NCBI GenBank assembly: GCA_020543525.1
Contig: JAHYIO010000001.1
Location: 1,922,001 to 1,986,000 of the forward strand
Length of the DNA stretch: 64,000 bases
Reading direction: 5' to 3'
DNA from: Coriolopsis trogii
Taxonomy: Eukaryota > Basidiomycota > Agaricomycetes > Polyporales > Polyporaceae
The notes below the pieces were generated by a model. The model saw nothing but the letters and a program-made list of their open reading frames with translations. It was not told where the DNA came from and did no database searches. Of this stretch, positions 21,301-33,382 are shown one piece after another. A program made the translations under genes and the position numbers. Each line of letters opens with the position of its first letter. Positions within the stretch are counted from its first letter, which is position 1.

Positions 21301-23372
21301 GCAACAACATGGAGAACCGACGGGGAGGCGAGACGTGTCTGACAGGCAGCCGCCGCCGTTCAGAGGAATGTCGTATCATTTTTCTGACGTGGACATAAAG
21401 CGGTCGGGAGAGCTGGCAGGAGGGTGTACGTCCGACGAGAGTGGGACGTTCCTAATGGCTTGATAGACATTGGGATGAGCGCAGCCGCGAATCCGCATCT
21501 TCCTTCCCCACCGTGTCTGCTGAACGCTTCTCCAATTGAGCTCGTGACGGTGCGTAACGACGTATGTATGTACGCAAGCGCTGTCACGTAAGTTCGGGGC
21601 CCCACGTTCCGCCGTGCGTATCGATTTACGCTGCGCGCGTACTTAGCGGGTTGTGTGGATCGACTGGCGCCACCTGCGTAAACGATGCAGACGCTGCACT
21701 CTGCCACGGCGAGGTTAAGGTGTGTATTTTTGGCGGGAGGCGCAGAGGGTTGGGTTTCACCGTTCGTGCCTTGGCCCCACTATGGACGTGAGTACCGGTG
21801 ATTTTCCACTGTACATATCCCCTGTGTAACCCAGGATATTCACCGAAAACCGCTGAAAATAGAAGGTTAGCATATGTTCGTGTACCCTGCAAAATCCACA
21901 GCGAAATGAGACACTCGGAACAGGTGATTCCGTGACTGCTTTCTGCGGGCATTTCAGTATTCCACCTCAAGATCAGGCATTCTAACACACCATTTGGCAA
22001 CACATGGCAGTATATATCATATGATAGAGACACAGGGTGTATGTGAACGTCGTAAGGAACATATCGGACACAACAGAGCATATGTACAGTACATGTAACA
22101 ATGAGACATTCACTACTTGGAATTGTCAGTGTGAACCGTACCCAACACTATGACCTCATCCTTCTCAGCATTGACATGTCCTTCATCATCGAGACCCCTG
22201 CCCTCTTGCGCAACAGTCAATGATGCGCATGGTAGATGCTGACTTACCAAGTATAACCTGCTATGCGCTAGCGCTGCCACCCTGAGCTCATCCACAGCGC
22301 TCTCCCATCGGTGTCCCCCGCTGTTGGCACTGGTCAGGATCAAGAACATATCATACCAGGCTTTGTGTGCGTACCGTTCGCCGCCAGCACTAACATCGGT
22401 ATGGCGACCAACTCATCACAGGGACTTAGGGACTAGAATGGCGGGATGCAAACTGAGACCCAGCAGAGGCAGAGAGCTACAAGTTCCAAGATACTAGAAG
22501 CGGCAGAGAACCCAGCCCAAGACTAAGCATGACAAGAGGGGACACCACAGAGCCACCAGATATAGTCCCAGATATCTGTAGCCGGGCAAGTACCAGAGTA
22601 TGCCCAGAGAATATAACCAGCTCCAAGCAATGAGGCGATGCCGCCGCAATACAGAGGCACCGCTGCGGCCCAGTGATGACATCGACGAAGCTTGAAGCCG
22701 CGAGGGAGGAGGACGTTTACAGGGGGGGACGACGCGCACGCCTGTTGGAGAGAGGACGCAAATTGCGACGTGAAGTCCAACGAAGCGGAGCTACAAAGGC
22801 CCGGAAATAGCCGGGGAGGGATTTGCTGCGTAAATGCAGGGTAGAGACGTGACCACACAATCAACAGTTTGCAAAAAAACGAAGGTGGTACCGGAGAACC
22901 GACAATTCTCGGGGTACAACCGCGAGATATTAAGGGTTTCCGGCGCCATAGTGCCCTCGGGCGGGTGGCGTCGACTCTCGAGGAATGACTGCGTGGGTGC
23001 GCACGAGGGCTCATGTTAGATTGGGACGCGCCGGCGCGGGGTCCCGGGGCTAGCTGGAATGGGACGACTGCCTGTTATGGGCCGTGCAGGCTCACGAGGG
23101 CGCGATGGGACAGGCAGGACTCCCACAACCATCAACGCAGGCCATCGACGGCTTCGAAGCAGCCCACCGACGCTCCGCCCCCGCCCAGTCATGGGACGCC
23201 GTTCGTGCACGTGCGTACGTCGTGCACGGTGCTGGCCCCATCGGAGCAGACACGTCGCGCACAGTGGACTCCGACATCAAAGCTAGCTCTCAAGCGATGG
23301 GTGATATACGTGCGGGGGAGGTCCTGGCTCGCTGCTATCGCCTATCCCTCTTGTCTCCTCACGCCCATCACC
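18329..23372. other. 5 kb gene-poor stretch between hapX and the MFS transporter
   Basis: No frame here shows a known domain, and I could not join short ORFs with splice sites into a plausible gene. The first 700 bp is pyrimidine-rich on the + strand and is probably the hapX promoter and leader. A 44-codon frame starts at 19086 (MSRVAAPLAAALSVVTH), with no support beyond its ATG context. The rest could be decayed mobile DNA or noncoding transcript; I saw no terminal repeats. Confidence 0.5.
18481..18516. promoter_or_regulatory. GATA motifs and TATA-like box upstream of hapX
   Basis: AGATAG (18481-18486) and AGATAA (18511-18516) flank a CTATATAT stretch (18496-18503), 153-188 bp upstream of the hapX ATG. 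WGATAR sites are bound by fungal GATA factors including the iron repressor SreA/Sfu1 type, which commonly controls hapX. The sites are short, so chance occurrence is possible. Confidence 0.35.
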
Positions 23373-26111
23373 ATGGCCTCTGACTCCCCAGTCACGGTCA
23401 AGGCGGCGGACTCCGACCCATCTGTCGCTGTCATCGCATATGAACACGATGGCGCCAAGGAGCATCAGGGCCCTACTCACACGTCTCGTTCCAAGGGCCA
23501 GGCGCAGTCACCGTCCGGTGCGGCATCGTCCAGAAGGGCGGCGCTGAGTGCGTACATGACTATCGCCGCCGCGGCGTTCGGCCTGATCTCAGATGGCTGT
23601 ACGTGCACGAGCTTCATTGCGACTACTCGGAGCCCCGTCGTCCGCATTTTTCCTGACCTGCAGCTTCCTCTTTCCCGCAGACCAGAACAATTTGATGACG
23701 ATGTCGAATGTCAGCCACTCGTTAATGTCTCTTGGCGCGTGTCTCAGGAGGATCGGTACTGACGCCAAGCTGGGAACGGCAAACGTGTGGTTGAATTGCA
23801 CAGGTCGTATTCAAAAAGCTCTACCCGAACGAATATACAGCGGACGTCTCCACCCGTGTGTCCAACGCACTTCTAGTCGGTGAGCGTCCATAAGAGCCGC
23901 AAGGTTTGTTCGCGGAGGCGTGCGAGTCTGACCGTGCTCGCGTTCTCAGGTGCGGTGCTTGGCCAGGTCTCGGTCGGACTGCTGTGTGACAGGATCGGAC
24001 GCAAGGCGGCCCTCGTTGCCACCACGCTCCTTATAGTCGTCGGCGCGATCCTGGGCACAGCAGCGCACGGCGCACACGGCAGCGTCCAGGGTCTCTTCTG
24101 GTTTTTGACCGTTGCCAGAGGAATCACCGGCGTGGTCAGTATGCGGATGACGTCGTCTGCCCTCCGCCGCAATGCAAACTCTATTCTATCGGTCCTTTGC
24201 TAACTTCCGGTGCGCTCTTCGGACAGGGTGTCGGCGGCGAGTATCCTGCCTCGTCGACGAGCGCCAGCGAGGCTGCCAATGAGAAGCTCCTCAAGCAGAG
24301 AGGGCCTGGTACGCGTTCCTCGTAACTTGGTGATGCTGCGCCGCCGACGTTAAACACTAACGGGTTACCGTGTGCAGTGTTTATCATGGTCACGAATTTT
24401 GTCTTGAGCGTACGTCTCTCTGCCGCACGTCGTAGGCTTTGTCATTGTCCGGGAACTGACGGAGGGTGCGCGTACTAGTTCGGTGGGCCCCTTGCTGTGT
24501 CAGTCTTCCTCATCGTCCTTTCGGCTGCTGGCAAAAACCACCTGCCCACGGTCTGGCGGGTATGTTTCGGCATCGGGGTCCTCCTGCCCCTGACGGTGTT
24601 CTACTTCCGTATGAGGATGCTCACCACGCAGCTGTGAGTGTGTCCATGGAGCTGCGCATGTCGGTTGCCGAGGCTGATAGCATGTGGGCGTGGCATAGAT
24701 TCCGGAAAGGAGCGATCAAGAGTACGTCGAGGCTTGTCTCCCCTGCGCCACCATATTCACGCCGTGCGCAGAGCGTGTGCCATACGGGCTTGTATTCAGA
24801 CGATACTGGAAGACTTTGATCGGCACCTGTGGAGCCTGGTGAGTCTTATTGGGAGCGGGTCGGCTTGGCGTGGTTGTTTACTAGCGTCGTAGGTTCTTGT
24901 ATGACTTTGTGAGCGTGATCCGGACCACATGCTTCTGGTGTCGGTGACACTCCATTGATGTTGCCACGATCTCGAATAGGTCACTTTCCCCAACGGCGTC
25001 TTTTCCGGCACCATTATTTCTAGTGTGATCAAGGATGGAGACCTCAAGAAGACGGCAGAGTGGCAACTGCTGCTGGGAGCCATAGCCCTGCCCGGTGCGT
25101 GTATTTCTCCCGTAAACCCTTGACGTCAACTCAAGCTGCGCAGGTGTCCTTGTCGGCGCGCTGCTCTGCAACCCGCTGGGTCGCCGAAACACCGTACGTG
25201 GTGCAGTTGCAGTGTCTTTGACAGAATTCCGAATGCTCCATTCCAGATGATCCTAGGCTTCAGCGGCTACCTGGTCTTCGGTGAGTTCCCGCGGACGTCG
25301 TTCTGTGCAAGGACGCATCGCATATGGGGCGCAACTCTGTCTAGGGCTGATCATCGGCTGCGCCTACGAGAAGATCACAAACATCATTCCTCTGTTCGTC
25401 ATCTTGTAAGTACACATCCTTGCTTCTCGGTCTGGAAGGGTCCTCACCGGCTTTCCAGCTACGGGTTGATGCAGTCGTTCGGTAACTTGGTAACTGGCCG
25501 CTCACTGTCTAGAGTGTCGCCCGCGTGCTCATACTGCTACGCCTCAGGGTCCTGGTGACATGCTCGGACTTGTGAGCGCCGAGTGAGTGCCATAAACGTC
25601 GGATCGATTCGGATTGTAGGTCCTAATACTGTTTGCAGGTCGTTCGCGACTCCTGTTCGGTAATGTGTCGGATGGATACAATGACGCACCGTCGCTGACA
25701 TGCCGTTTGTGCTGCAGAGGGACTTGCTACGGACTGTCGGCGGCCATAGGTAAGACTGGGGCCGCAGTCGGCACGCAAGCTTTCACCCCCATCCAGGTTC
25801 ACCTAGGCAAGAAGTACGTGGAGTTCTTGAGTCTGGCCAGCCGCTATGTTGTGCGCTGACAGTACTCTGTCTATTTTTCTCCTCCTGTGTGCAGGTGGAC
25901 GTTCATCATCGCCGCCATTTGCGGAGTGACCGGGATCCTGGTGACGTACTTCTTCGTGCCCGACATGACGGGGGTCGACCTTGCGGATGAGGACGAGAAG
26001 TTCCTCAAATATCTCGCCGACAATGGCTGGCAGGGAGACGTCGGTGACGATGAGGATGGCCTGGTGGATGACGATTCGTCTAGCGACTCTATCGTAGAGA
26101 AGAAGGTTTAG
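23373..26111 (+). CDS. MFS transporter, glycerophosphodiester/phosphate type (GIT1-like)
   Basis: Nineteen exons joined in phase give 516 aa: 23373-23598, 23681-23709, 23804-23879, 23950-24134, 24227-24308, 24378-24409, 24479-24633, 24699-24721, 24772-24838, 24893-24908, 24980-25094, 25144-25193, 25247-25280, 25345-25405, 25459-25489, 25548-25582, 25639-25659, 25718-25813, 25895-26111. Plasma-membrane proton symporter of the major facilitator superfamily. Family marks: AFGLISDGYQNNLMTMSNV in helix 1, motif A LLCDRIGRKAAL (about 125-136), GVGVGGEYPASSTSA (about 172-186), WFLYDFVTFPNGVFSGTI (about 290-310) and the second-half GRRNTMILGF. These match fungal glycerophosphoinositol/glycerophosphocholine permeases better than PHO84. 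The C-terminal tail is acidic. Several exons are very short (16, 21, 23 and 29 nt). Confidence 0.88.
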
Positions 26112-26374
26112 GTTGTGTCCGAGTACCATGGGCTCCAGCGCCCCTCACGACTTCTTGATGACTTGCTATAGGCCCTGTACGATTATTCACGTGTCTTAGT
26201 GTGCTTGGAATGGTAACATGCCTTCGCGGTAGTAGTTGTGCTCTTGTGGCGTCAATAGACGCCCATTTTGCGAAAGAGGCTAGTAAGCGCCGATGAAAAA
26301 GTCGGGCTTCGCTGTGGCGGTAGAGCGCCGATGAGCGCGTCGTGAGTTGCGACTCTCCCCTTCCTCTGCTGTTC

Positions 26375-29214
26375 ATGTCAGCATCACTTCTCCGTCAGGC
26401 CAGGCTCGCGCATACTCTCTCCGTAGCCCGACGCTCTGCTTCACGATGTCGCTCGCTATCTGCGCTCAGTGCCCAACCACGTCATAAGTCGGATGAACCG
26501 GTCGCTGGTCCAAGTCGCCTTGCTTCCTCTCCTGCCACCCCGGAGGCCGCACCGCAGGACGAAGAGTCGTTGGAGCCCTTCTCACGCGTTCAGTCCTACT
26601 TGCAGTCGATCAATGCTGCCAGTCTCGAGCCCACGCTGGAAGACTTGGACCGGTACAAGCCCGCGAAGCGTCCGCCTCTGCACTCGCCCAAGTATGCCGC
26701 GGAGTACAACGAGCTCATAAGCGTGCTGTGTCGCTCCTTCACCAAGGACCAGTTGCGGGATCTGCTGTTGCAACACTTGGGGTCGAGCAGGCATTCCGCG
26801 AGGAGCAGGAAGAAGATCGAGTATGCAGCGTCTATCCTGGCGCAAATATGGGAGTGGCCGACGCTGGAGGAGCTGGAGAAAGTGAGACGGGACAGGACGG
26901 AGGTTGTGACCAAGTGTGAGTGCACGTTGTCTTTCCTCAGAGGCGTCGTGTGTCTGATTGGGGGCAATGCAAGACTTCCCGATGACCCCGAGCGAGATAT
27001 TCTTGGTATTGGGCAAAGGTGCGTATTCAGTCCTCCTGTTTCTCTAATTCGTCCTCATATACGTGCAGATGGACAGGACCTCCTGCGTCTGTCCAAGGAT
27101 CATGACGTGCATATATCCCTGCGTCAGTCCCCGCTGGCACTCCGGGTTGAAGGACCGCGTGGGTCTGTCAGGGAGCTCTCGGAGCATGTCTTCCACGCGA
27201 AGAAGGTACTGCTTTCCCAACAGCCTTATGGACTATCCTCACATACTGTATACACAGGCTATCATCGAAACGTACGCGTTACCTGAGCCTTCGCCCATCC
27301 CGGCAGACATGGTCCAACGGATCTCCCGTCTGGCTCAGGCATATATTGAGAACATTCCTTCGTCACCCGGCTCAGTAAGCTTTGTATCATGATGCCCAGC
27401 CATCGAAGAGCTCACTGTCGAGTAGATCCGCATATTCGCAAAGGACTCGAATGGGATGGAAGCTGCGAAACGGCTGGCGGGTAGAGCTGTACATGAGGTA
27501 CACTAACCCTTCCCTCATCCCCTGTAAGACGATGCTAAACGCTCGACAGATTGCGGAGAACTCGCAAAATCCATATCTTACATTCCTACGGGCGGGGACT
27601 GCTTCGCATGCAGCGATGCCCCTGGCCATGTATCCCCACTCATACGCCCTCTACCCCTATGTCTCGCCACGGTCGCTACCCATCACCGTGAACACTGGCG
27701 GGACGTTTAGATTACGCCGCGTCGGCGAATGGCTGAACTCGGGATTCACTGACCGTGATGATGCGACAATTGGCCTTGCCAGCGGCCGAGGCCATATTGT
27801 CACCGAGGCTGGGTGCGTATGCTATGATAAGGATGCAAGCCCATGTTTATACCTCCATCGGTTTTCAGAGACGTGGTGCAACTCAAGGATATGCTATTGA
27901 ACGCTGTGGCAGAGACTGATGGACTGACATCAACCGTGAAGGCAAGGTGAGTAGGTCTATGTATGGGCGCCTAGTCACCACCTCACCATTAACCCTTAGT
28001 CTTGGCCATGTACTGCTAACACGCGCATCCAAGGACCAACGCGGCGCCCTTGTACCGCCACTCAGTGGCGACCACCAGTTCGGCAAGATAAGGAAATGGA
28101 TCTCAAACAACGCCGTCAAGATGGCGTTTGTGCCAGAGTGAGCCTACACGATCAATGGCGTGCTCTGTACCCTTAATGACGTGCGCCTATTAGTCTCCCA
28201 CTTCCCCTGCTGTCCACTGCGCCGGCACACCAGAAAGTGATCCACCGTTTAGTCTATCACTCGATCTCGTCGACCCCTGGCGATGCTCTCCCACAAAGTG
28301 GTACCGACTCCCATGTCACGGTTCACCGACGGAAGGTAATCTCGCTCGAGGCCACCCTTACCGAACCCCAGGCTGCCAAGCCAGAGGCTTTCGAACTGGC
28401 CCAGGCAGCTCTGAATGCCCTGGGAGACTCCACAGAGGACTCAGCAAAAGGCATGGTACCTGAGCTGTCGTCATTAGTCGTGACGGAGGCGTCATGCTCG
28501 TCCGGCGTTCAAGCCGCTGTGAATGTCATGATGCCCGACCGGTGAGTATAATCCCCGTCGCCCATCGCCCGCCGGTGTGGTCGATCTCGGAGGCACAGAG
28601 AGAGATAGGCTGACCCCGATCCTCCCGAAACTAGGCCGATGGATTTGCAATTTACGGTGTCCAGCACGGTTGAGTTACCGGTTTCGCAGCAGCCTTCGGA
28701 GCTGCAGGAGTACATCCGCAATCTCCGTGCCTTGTGCGTGCTCGTTGTCTCATCCCTGAATGCTATGCCTTTCAGGTTCTTTCGTCTCCACATGCTGACT
28801 TCTGGTGTTCCGTAGTTTAAGCGGCTCGGAGATTCAGTCGGAGCAACCCACGCCCCCGTTCGTCTTCGAGCATGAGGGCGAACGATTCTTGTTGCACTTG
28901 AACGCGAGTGTTAGGCAGAGCAAGGAGGAGATCCCACAAGCTATCTCGGGAGACGCAACAAACGAGGCTAGGCGTGCCGTTTGCGAGAGTGCGTTGGACT
29001 TGGAGAGCAACCAGAAGTCCATGCATTGCGAGGTCCGTCACTTCACGTTCTCATCATGCGTCGCTGATCTCACGCATGTCACTAGGTCATCTGTGAGAAC
29101 CCTGCTTCGGAGGAAACTTGGACACAATTCCTTGCAGATTGTGACCGTTTGTCACACATGACCCACCAGTCATCATCGACATCTATGTCCATTCCCGGGG
29201 AGGACCTGATATAG
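26375..29214 (+). CDS. SLS1: SLS1-like mitochondrial inner-membrane regulator
   Basis: Twelve exons, 727 aa: 26375-26915, 26974-27018, 27069-27205, 27258-27374, 27426-27497, 27550-27812, 27869-27946, 28000-28137, 28194-28541, 28635-28733, 28816-29032, 29086-29214. All phases close. The N-terminus (MSASLLRQARLAHTLSVARR) is a clear mitochondrial presequence. A conserved block YFPMTPSEIFLVLGKDGQDL followed by LRVEGPRGSVRELSEHV has the form of the KH-like repeats of fungal Sls1, a matrix-side inner-membrane protein that couples mitochondrial transcription to translation at the membrane. The central and C-terminal parts are less distinctive. The gene starts 263 bp after the MFS transporter on the same strand and converges on SPB1 with only 135 bp between stop codons. 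Confidence 0.72.
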
Positions 29215-29349
29215 AAGGATTGCTCCGATTTACTACATAGTATATTGCAACCTAATCTTGATATAATGCGAGGATACATGCGTGGACAATCGGACCATGG
29301 AGAGCAGAATGGGAAAACGGTCGAGACATTAGCAGGAAAGGACTGAAGT

Positions 29350-32300
29350 CTATGTCCTCTTGCGCTTCTTGGTAGCTTTGTCTTTCCGCTTCTGCGCACG
29401 CATCTGTAGGAACGATGATCAGCAAGAGCGTCCACAGAGCAAAAGAGGTAGACAGCGACGTACCTCTTTCTTCATCCGCGAGTCGACCATCACATACCGA
29501 CCCTTGACGCCCTTTGGCCGTCCCTTGAGCCCTTTGTGCGCACCTTTGGCGACGACGACCTTGACCTCCTTCCGTTTCTTGGCCTTCATGCCCTTGGCCA
29601 TGAGCTTCTCGATCTGCTTCGCCTTCTCGCGCTCGGTCATGTCCGACGTCTCGTTCACGCCCTCGGCCTTCTTCATCGCCTTCTCGAGCTGCTGCGCGGC
29701 CTTGAACTTCTTGCGGGCCTTGGCCTCTGCGACCTTCTTGATCGGGCGGGCGTCGAGGGCGCGCATCTTCGCGCGGAGGGCGGCGACGGCCTCCTTGGTG
29801 ATGGGCAGATTGGACTTGTAGTGTTTCGCCTCGTCGTCGAGGAACCAGGACGGGAGGCCGTCCTTGGCGTTGAGGGAGTAGCGGTTGAAGCCTTCGTTGA
29901 TCAGCTCGGTTTGCGTCTTTTGTCGGTTGACAAGCTGCTGGGCGAGCGTGACGGCTTCTGCGGTTACCAGTCCTTGTTCTGTGAAACAAAGTTAGTGTTG
30001 TGCATGGGAGTGGCGTCGAGAGCGTGTCATACTTCGTATCCTCTCCTGCTTGATCTCATCCTCGTTCTCTCCTTCGACATCCCACATATCAACGTCACCA
30101 TCGGGGTCTTGAGGGACAACTTCGAAATCGTCGTAGTCGTCCTCGCTCGAAGCAGCCTGTCAGGGCATGAGCGTACGCCCAAGGTCAAGGTCAGAGGTAA
30201 GATGGAGCTCACCTGCTCTTGTCCACTCATATCGACATCCTCATCTCCTTCCTCGTGGCTTTCGTCTTCATCACTCACGTCCTCGTAGTCGTCGTCGTCG
30301 TCTTCAACGTCTGCCCCGACACTCGCGAACATGTCCTGTTCGAACCACATCTGGGCTGATCGGCTCAAGGACGCTGCTGGTTGCTCCGTCTTTGCAAGGG
30401 TTCGTGCTTTCTTGCTCTTAGAGGGACCTTCCGCAGGGCCGTCTGCCCGTCTGCGCTTCTTGCCGGCGACAGACGCATCTTCCTCAGTTTCACTCTCCTC
30501 ATCGCTCGAATCGTCGTCACTCGAGTCGACGTCGACGCGTGCCTTCCGCCGCTGCATCTTCTCGTATCCTCCCACCTCCCTATCGCTCCCATCGCTGTCG
30601 TCCCCCTTGCCGATCCCAGCCCACTCCTCGCGCGCCTTGCTGTTCTTCAGCGCTTCCTTCACCTTGTACTTCGCGTCCCGCTCCCTGAGGTGCTCCCGAT
30701 ACGCGTCATACAGCCCATCCAGCTCAGCCTCCAGCCCCGCGACCTTCCGCTCGCGCTCCTCGTCAGAGTCCAGCACTTCGTCCTCATCCTCGTCTCCATT
30801 CCCATCCCCGTTCTCTTCCTCCTCGGAATCGTCATCGAACCCGGCGCCGGCGCGCTTGCCCCGAAGGGCCCCCGAGCCGTCTTCGAGGTCGAAGAGGTCG
30901 TCGTGGCCTCGCAGGGCAGGGTCGGCCTGCTCCATACCGATGTCCATAGGTGCGGTCATACGAAGTTGCATGCGCTGGATAGTGCGCGCCTTGACTTCGT
31001 TGGCTCGCCTCCGCTGACGCTTGGCTCGCGCGGCCGCCTCCGCGTTCAGCCGTTCCAGCTAGGGACGAAAGTAAGTATGATGATCGCGTGGAGAGGATGT
31101 TTGCGTACCTCCTCTTGGATCTGATCTTCCTCGTCGAGGTCCTCGGTGACCTCGACGGTCTCTGTCAACTCCTCCGTAGGCTTTGTCTTGACTTCTAGAC
31201 CGAGCTACAGTGAAAGTTAGAGACTGCTGAGAGCATGTATTTGCCTCAATAAAGCACTTACTTCTTCTCGTAGCGCTGTTCTCCACTTCAACAGGGCTTT
31301 GAAGTCGCCCTTTCCCAGGACCTTGAGATCTTCGCAATTCGCCTTCACGTCCGAGGTGGTGATTTCGAGTTTCAACCACTCCTTCTCCTCGTCGGTCTTG
31401 AACGTAATCTTGTTGTATGTTCCAAGGAAAGAGACAGGGTCCTGACTCCTGATGAAGTCCGCCGCGCCAGACTCTTTGTAGAGTGTATAGTCTCCGTCCG
31501 CGTACCCGGTACGTTGCCGCCGCTTCTTCTCAGGCTGAAAGACATTCGCCTGCGCGTTCTTGGCTATTGCTCCCTGCAGCTCCTCTGCAGGCGCGGAGGC
31601 GGTGAGCTCCTTGAACACATGCCTCGGGTCGAAGAACTTGGGGTCGATGTGCTTGGGCGCGAGGAAGTCGCGGCAGACGACGAAGATCTCCGCGGACACA
31701 TTACGAGACGAAGGGGGCTTCGTGGCCTCGACTTTGCCGAATAACTGGTGGAACACCCAGATGAGGTTGTTGTAGTCGGCGGAGCGGAAGACCTTAGTAA
31801 CAAACGTGCCGCCCTTGATGAGGAACTCGGCGGCGAGCTTGAGGGACATGAGCACGAGCTCTGACTGGCTGTATGCATCCTGGACCCAGGCGGTACCGAC
31901 GTTGGGCGCACCGTCGTGCAGGACGACGTCCGCTTTCCAGTCCTTGAGCTCGTTCCGGATCAGGTTGCGGCACTGGGTGGTGGTGATGTCTGACGCAAAG
32001 GTGACAACGCGGGGTATGGGCTTGATGGGTACCAAATCAACGCCTACAGCGTGCAAGGATTACGAAAAGCGAGATGGTGCGAAAAGATGCGGACGCACCG
32101 ACAATGACACTGTTCAAGGGCATATACTTGCTCGCAACCTGGAGCCAACCACCGGGGGCGGCACACAAGTCGATACAGCATCTCGCGGACTCCAAGAACG
32201 AGTACTTCTTGTTCAATTGTATGAGCTTGAAAGCTGAACGCGCGCGGTAGCCTTGCTCCCTACAGACATGGTCAGTTTTCCCTGCAAGGTAGACTTTTGA

Positions 32301-32382
32301 GGGAGCGAGCATGTACTCACTTGGCAAGTTTGTAGTACTTGTCAAGACGACCCTTTCCGGTCTTCTTCTGTGCCTTTCCCAT
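29350..32382 (-). CDS. SPB1: 27S pre-rRNA 2'-O-methyltransferase SPB1
   Basis: Eight exons, 879 aa: 32382-32321, 32259-32099, 32043-31262, 31204-31109, 31058-30213, 30156-30033, 29978-29464, 29403-29350. The start [21 protein letters not shown] is typical of Spb1. The FtsJ/RrmJ fold has SAM-binding [11 protein letters not shown] (about 50-60), VLHDGAPN (catalytic Asp near 117) and TFVTKVFR (catalytic Lys near 157). The middle is acidic ([12 protein letters not shown] stretches) and the C-terminal Spb1 domain is Lys/Arg-rich ([20 protein letters not shown]). The enzyme methylates the A-loop guanosine of large-subunit rRNA in nucleolar pre-60S particles. The last exon codes only 17 residues. 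Several introns are 54-61 nt. Confidence 0.95.
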
Positions 32383-33382
32383 AGCAACAAGGACAGCGGA
32401 GAGTGTAAGTCCAGAGAAGGGAGCAAGGACAGTCTCAGCGTACTTGGACACTCAGCGCCTTGGATTCGCAGTCCCAGTGGGCGCTTGGTAAAAATCCTTG
32501 ATCGCTGGCACGTGCTTGCACCTTCCCTATTCGTCAGTCAGCGTACTCAACGCCCGGCATATTCTCGGCAGAGAGGGGAAATAAGGGTATGCAGTGTGAG
32601 ATGCGCAAACGGCGTTTGACCTGGAAGGCAGGCTGGCAGACACCACATATCTGCTGTGTAATCAAATACGCTCATAGTTTCCGCGGCCAGCCAGGTAGCG
32701 TTGATTGATAAAACGTGGATCTCCTCTCAACTTAGCAGGGTTACATCCCCGTCCGCGAATTCATCTTGGTGCACCTCGGAACGATGATGACTCTTCCAAA
32801 ACAAACATAATTTTGGACACAAACACTGGCTGATAGCACCTGGACGACTTGGAATTCCCCAGAAACTCTGAGTCGAGTCAAAAGTAGGGAACCTAGTGAG
32901 GGTCCTGAAAAGTACGAAGACAGTGGATAGCAGGTTGGTATAATCACCAGGGGGAATGACTTGAAGGGCGTCCCACATACATCCTGGAGCGGACCGCGCT
33001 CACGGGACAGGGGTATCAAGGAAATGAGGGATGGAATGGAGGCTCGATTAAGGGTACCAATTGCAGTGCTGTTGCTCCACCCATTTGGTTGTGTATGGAA
33101 GGATTGCTGCCTGAAACCATACATCATAGCTTTTGCGGTTCTTGGCAGTTCGAACGCTCAACGTTGGAATAACTGCGTGGTATTGTGCCGTTACGTGCGA
33201 GAATGTGACGCAAAGAATACATTTTCGGTGGGATATCTTGCAAGCGTGTCTCGATGCTTCTACTATAATGAACCAGGCAGAGTCGACCATTATGCTATAT
33301 TGCTTCGTGTATATGCGCGTTAAGCTTGACTTCAGATGGTTCTCTGAATTGCCCCATTACTCCATCTCTTCAAACCGCATAT
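32383..33382. other. Intergenic region between SPB1 and the BTB gene
   Basis: One kilobase holding the SPB1 promoter and the 3' flank of the BTB gene (both minus strand). Small ORFs exist on both strands, but none has a recognisable domain or good splice partners. Confidence 0.65.

Noticed and set aside
22523..23014. Hydrophobic minus-strand frame upstream of the MFS gene
   Set aside because: No splice partners or domain; lies in the divergent promoter region.
24560..24633. GTATGT at 24560 as an intron donor in the MFS gene
   Set aside because: The downstream codons (VCFGIGVLLPLTVFYFRM) continue a membrane helix in frame, so it is exonic.
29536..30288. Plus-strand frame opposite SPB1
   Set aside because: Leu/Arg-rich antisense shadow of the Lys/Glu-rich SPB1 coding sequence.
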